A program made the position numbers and the translations under genes. A DNA stretch of 34,460 nt from Parashewanella hymeniacidonis (GTDB taxonomy: Bacteria > Pseudomonadota > Gammaproteobacteria > Enterobacterales > Shewanellaceae): NCBI RefSeq assembly GCF_016900895.1, contig NZ_JAFEUN010000045.1, forward strand, positions 1-34,460, given 5' to 3'. Under the pieces are notes generated by a model that saw only the letters and a program-made list of their open reading frames with translations, was not told where the DNA came from and searched no databases. Position 1 is the first letter of the stretch. Each line of letters opens with the position of its first letter. Positions 33,882 to 34,460 of the stretch are shown piece after piece.

Positions 33882-34292
33882 ATGGATAAGTATCAAAATC
33901 TTGGTTCATTTTTTTCACAGCTGAATGGAGCTATTCAAAAAGAGCTCGATTGTCGATTGAAGAAATATAATCTTGATTCAAAACTCTATTATGTTTTGTT
34001 CTATCTTTGGGAAGAAGAAGGTGTAACTCAAACTGTCTTATCTGCTCGATGCGCTGTTGCTAACTACAGTATGACGAGAATGCTGGATCAGCTACAAGAG
34101 TTAAACCTTATCGTGCGCCAACAAGAAGAAGAGAATAAAAGAGCGTTTCATGTGTTCTTAACCGACTCAGCAAAAGCGCTTGAAAATGATGTTAATAAAG
34201 ATATTGAAGCAGTATATCGATCCTTTTTATCTAATTTGACCCTCGATGAAAAGAGTAATTTGCTTTCATTATTGAGCAAGCTCAAAATTTGA
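33882..34292 (+). CDS. MarR-family transcriptional regulator
   Basis: This 136-residue DNA-binding protein has the MarR winged helix. The recognition region is ARCAVANYSMTRMLDQLQELNLIVRQ (about 60-85), and the wing is QQEEENKRAFHVFLTDSAKAL (about 86-106). MarR proteins bind DNA as dimers and usually respond to small aromatic or phenolic ligands. I chose the ATG at 33882 (MDKYQNLGSFF); a TTG at 33855 would add nine residues. It is 61 bp after DUF1285 and may be in the same transcript. Its target is not visible in the window. Confidence 0.85.
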   Translation: MDKYQNLGSFFSQLNGAIQKELDCRLKKYNLDSKLYYVLFYLWEEEGVTQTVLSARCAVANYSMTRMLDQLQELNLIVRQQEEENKRAFHVFLTDSAKALENDVNKDIEAVYRSFLSNLTLDEKSNLLSLLSKLKI

Positions 34293-34406
34293 CCTGTGTG
34301 GAGTTATTTTCTATTGAAAGTTGTTCCGTCTAATAATTAGTCGGCTATGAAAAAAATCTAACATTATGATCGCTAATACAATATAGCTCTTTGATACATT
34401 CAATTT

Positions 34407-34450
34407 CGACCAGAAATGATATAGTGAACCTACGGTTTCTGGTCGTTTTT
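34407..34450. terminator. Hairpin with T-run at the right edge
   Basis: CGACCAGAAA (34407-34416) and TTTCTGGTCG (34436-34445) form a perfect 10-bp stem, with a 19-nt loop and five T after it. It is about 115 bp past the MarR stop codon, so it may end that transcript. The long loop also allows an operator role for a gene just beyond the window. Confidence 0.5.
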
Positions 34451-34460
34451 GGTGCTAAAA

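Noticed and set aside
1-34460. CRISPR arrays, tRNA or rRNA genes, prophage or conjugation modules
   Set aside because: No regular spaced repeats, clover-leaf sequences, rRNA segments, integrase, capsid or transfer genes were seen.

Overview
The window is AT-rich DNA that looks like the chromosome of a marine gammaproteobacterium of the Vibrionales/Alteromonadales type. The YdiJ, PstCAB-PhoU, DUF1415, DUF2797, DUF1285 and Bfd homologues have the form usual there, and the interspersed inverted-repeat elements resemble ones I associate with those marine groups. I cannot name a genus from sequence alone.

Region 1 (1-13356) is a carboxylate-uptake locus. A hybrid sensor kinase fused to a sodium/solute-symporter domain (minus strand) diverges from a rightward cluster: DcaP-like porin, LivG-type ATPase, long-chain-type acyl-CoA ligase, LivH and LivM permeases, periplasmic binding protein, LivF ATPase, and a PaaK-like adenylate-forming protein. 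The parts fit a path from outer membrane to periplasm to inner membrane to CoA thioester. The substrate is unknown; the two ligases point to an organic acid rather than an amino acid. Two perfect 10-bp palindromes lie in the divergent promoter region and are good candidates for the operator. A partial repeat element lies at the left edge of the window.

Region 2 (13387-20034) is mixed housekeeping: a LysP-like permease, Bfd with a strong Fur box, a patatin-like hydrolase, a twice-frameshifted gene of unknown function, a DUF2797-DUF1415 pair and an EamA/DMT exporter.

Region 3 (20036-23480) is a plastic amylase locus. It holds two classes of small inverted-repeat (MITE-like) elements, an alpha-amylase pseudogene interrupted by one of them and truncated at its 3' end, unrecognised gene remnants, a 28-bp imperfect inverted repeat, and a full-length amylase paralogue with an unusual residue in conserved region I. 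The two element classes have different ends but share a 50-bp ungapped core with a hairpin at its centre.

Region 4 (23509-29342) is a Pho-regulated pstC-pstA-pstB-phoU operon led by three 11-bp Pho-box repeats. It has no adjacent pstS, and both permeases carry large extra domains.

Region 5 (29405-34460) has two small secreted proteins, a ydiJ-type FAD/Fe-S dehydrogenase, a DUF1285 protein and a MarR-family regulator, ending at a hairpin followed by a T-run.
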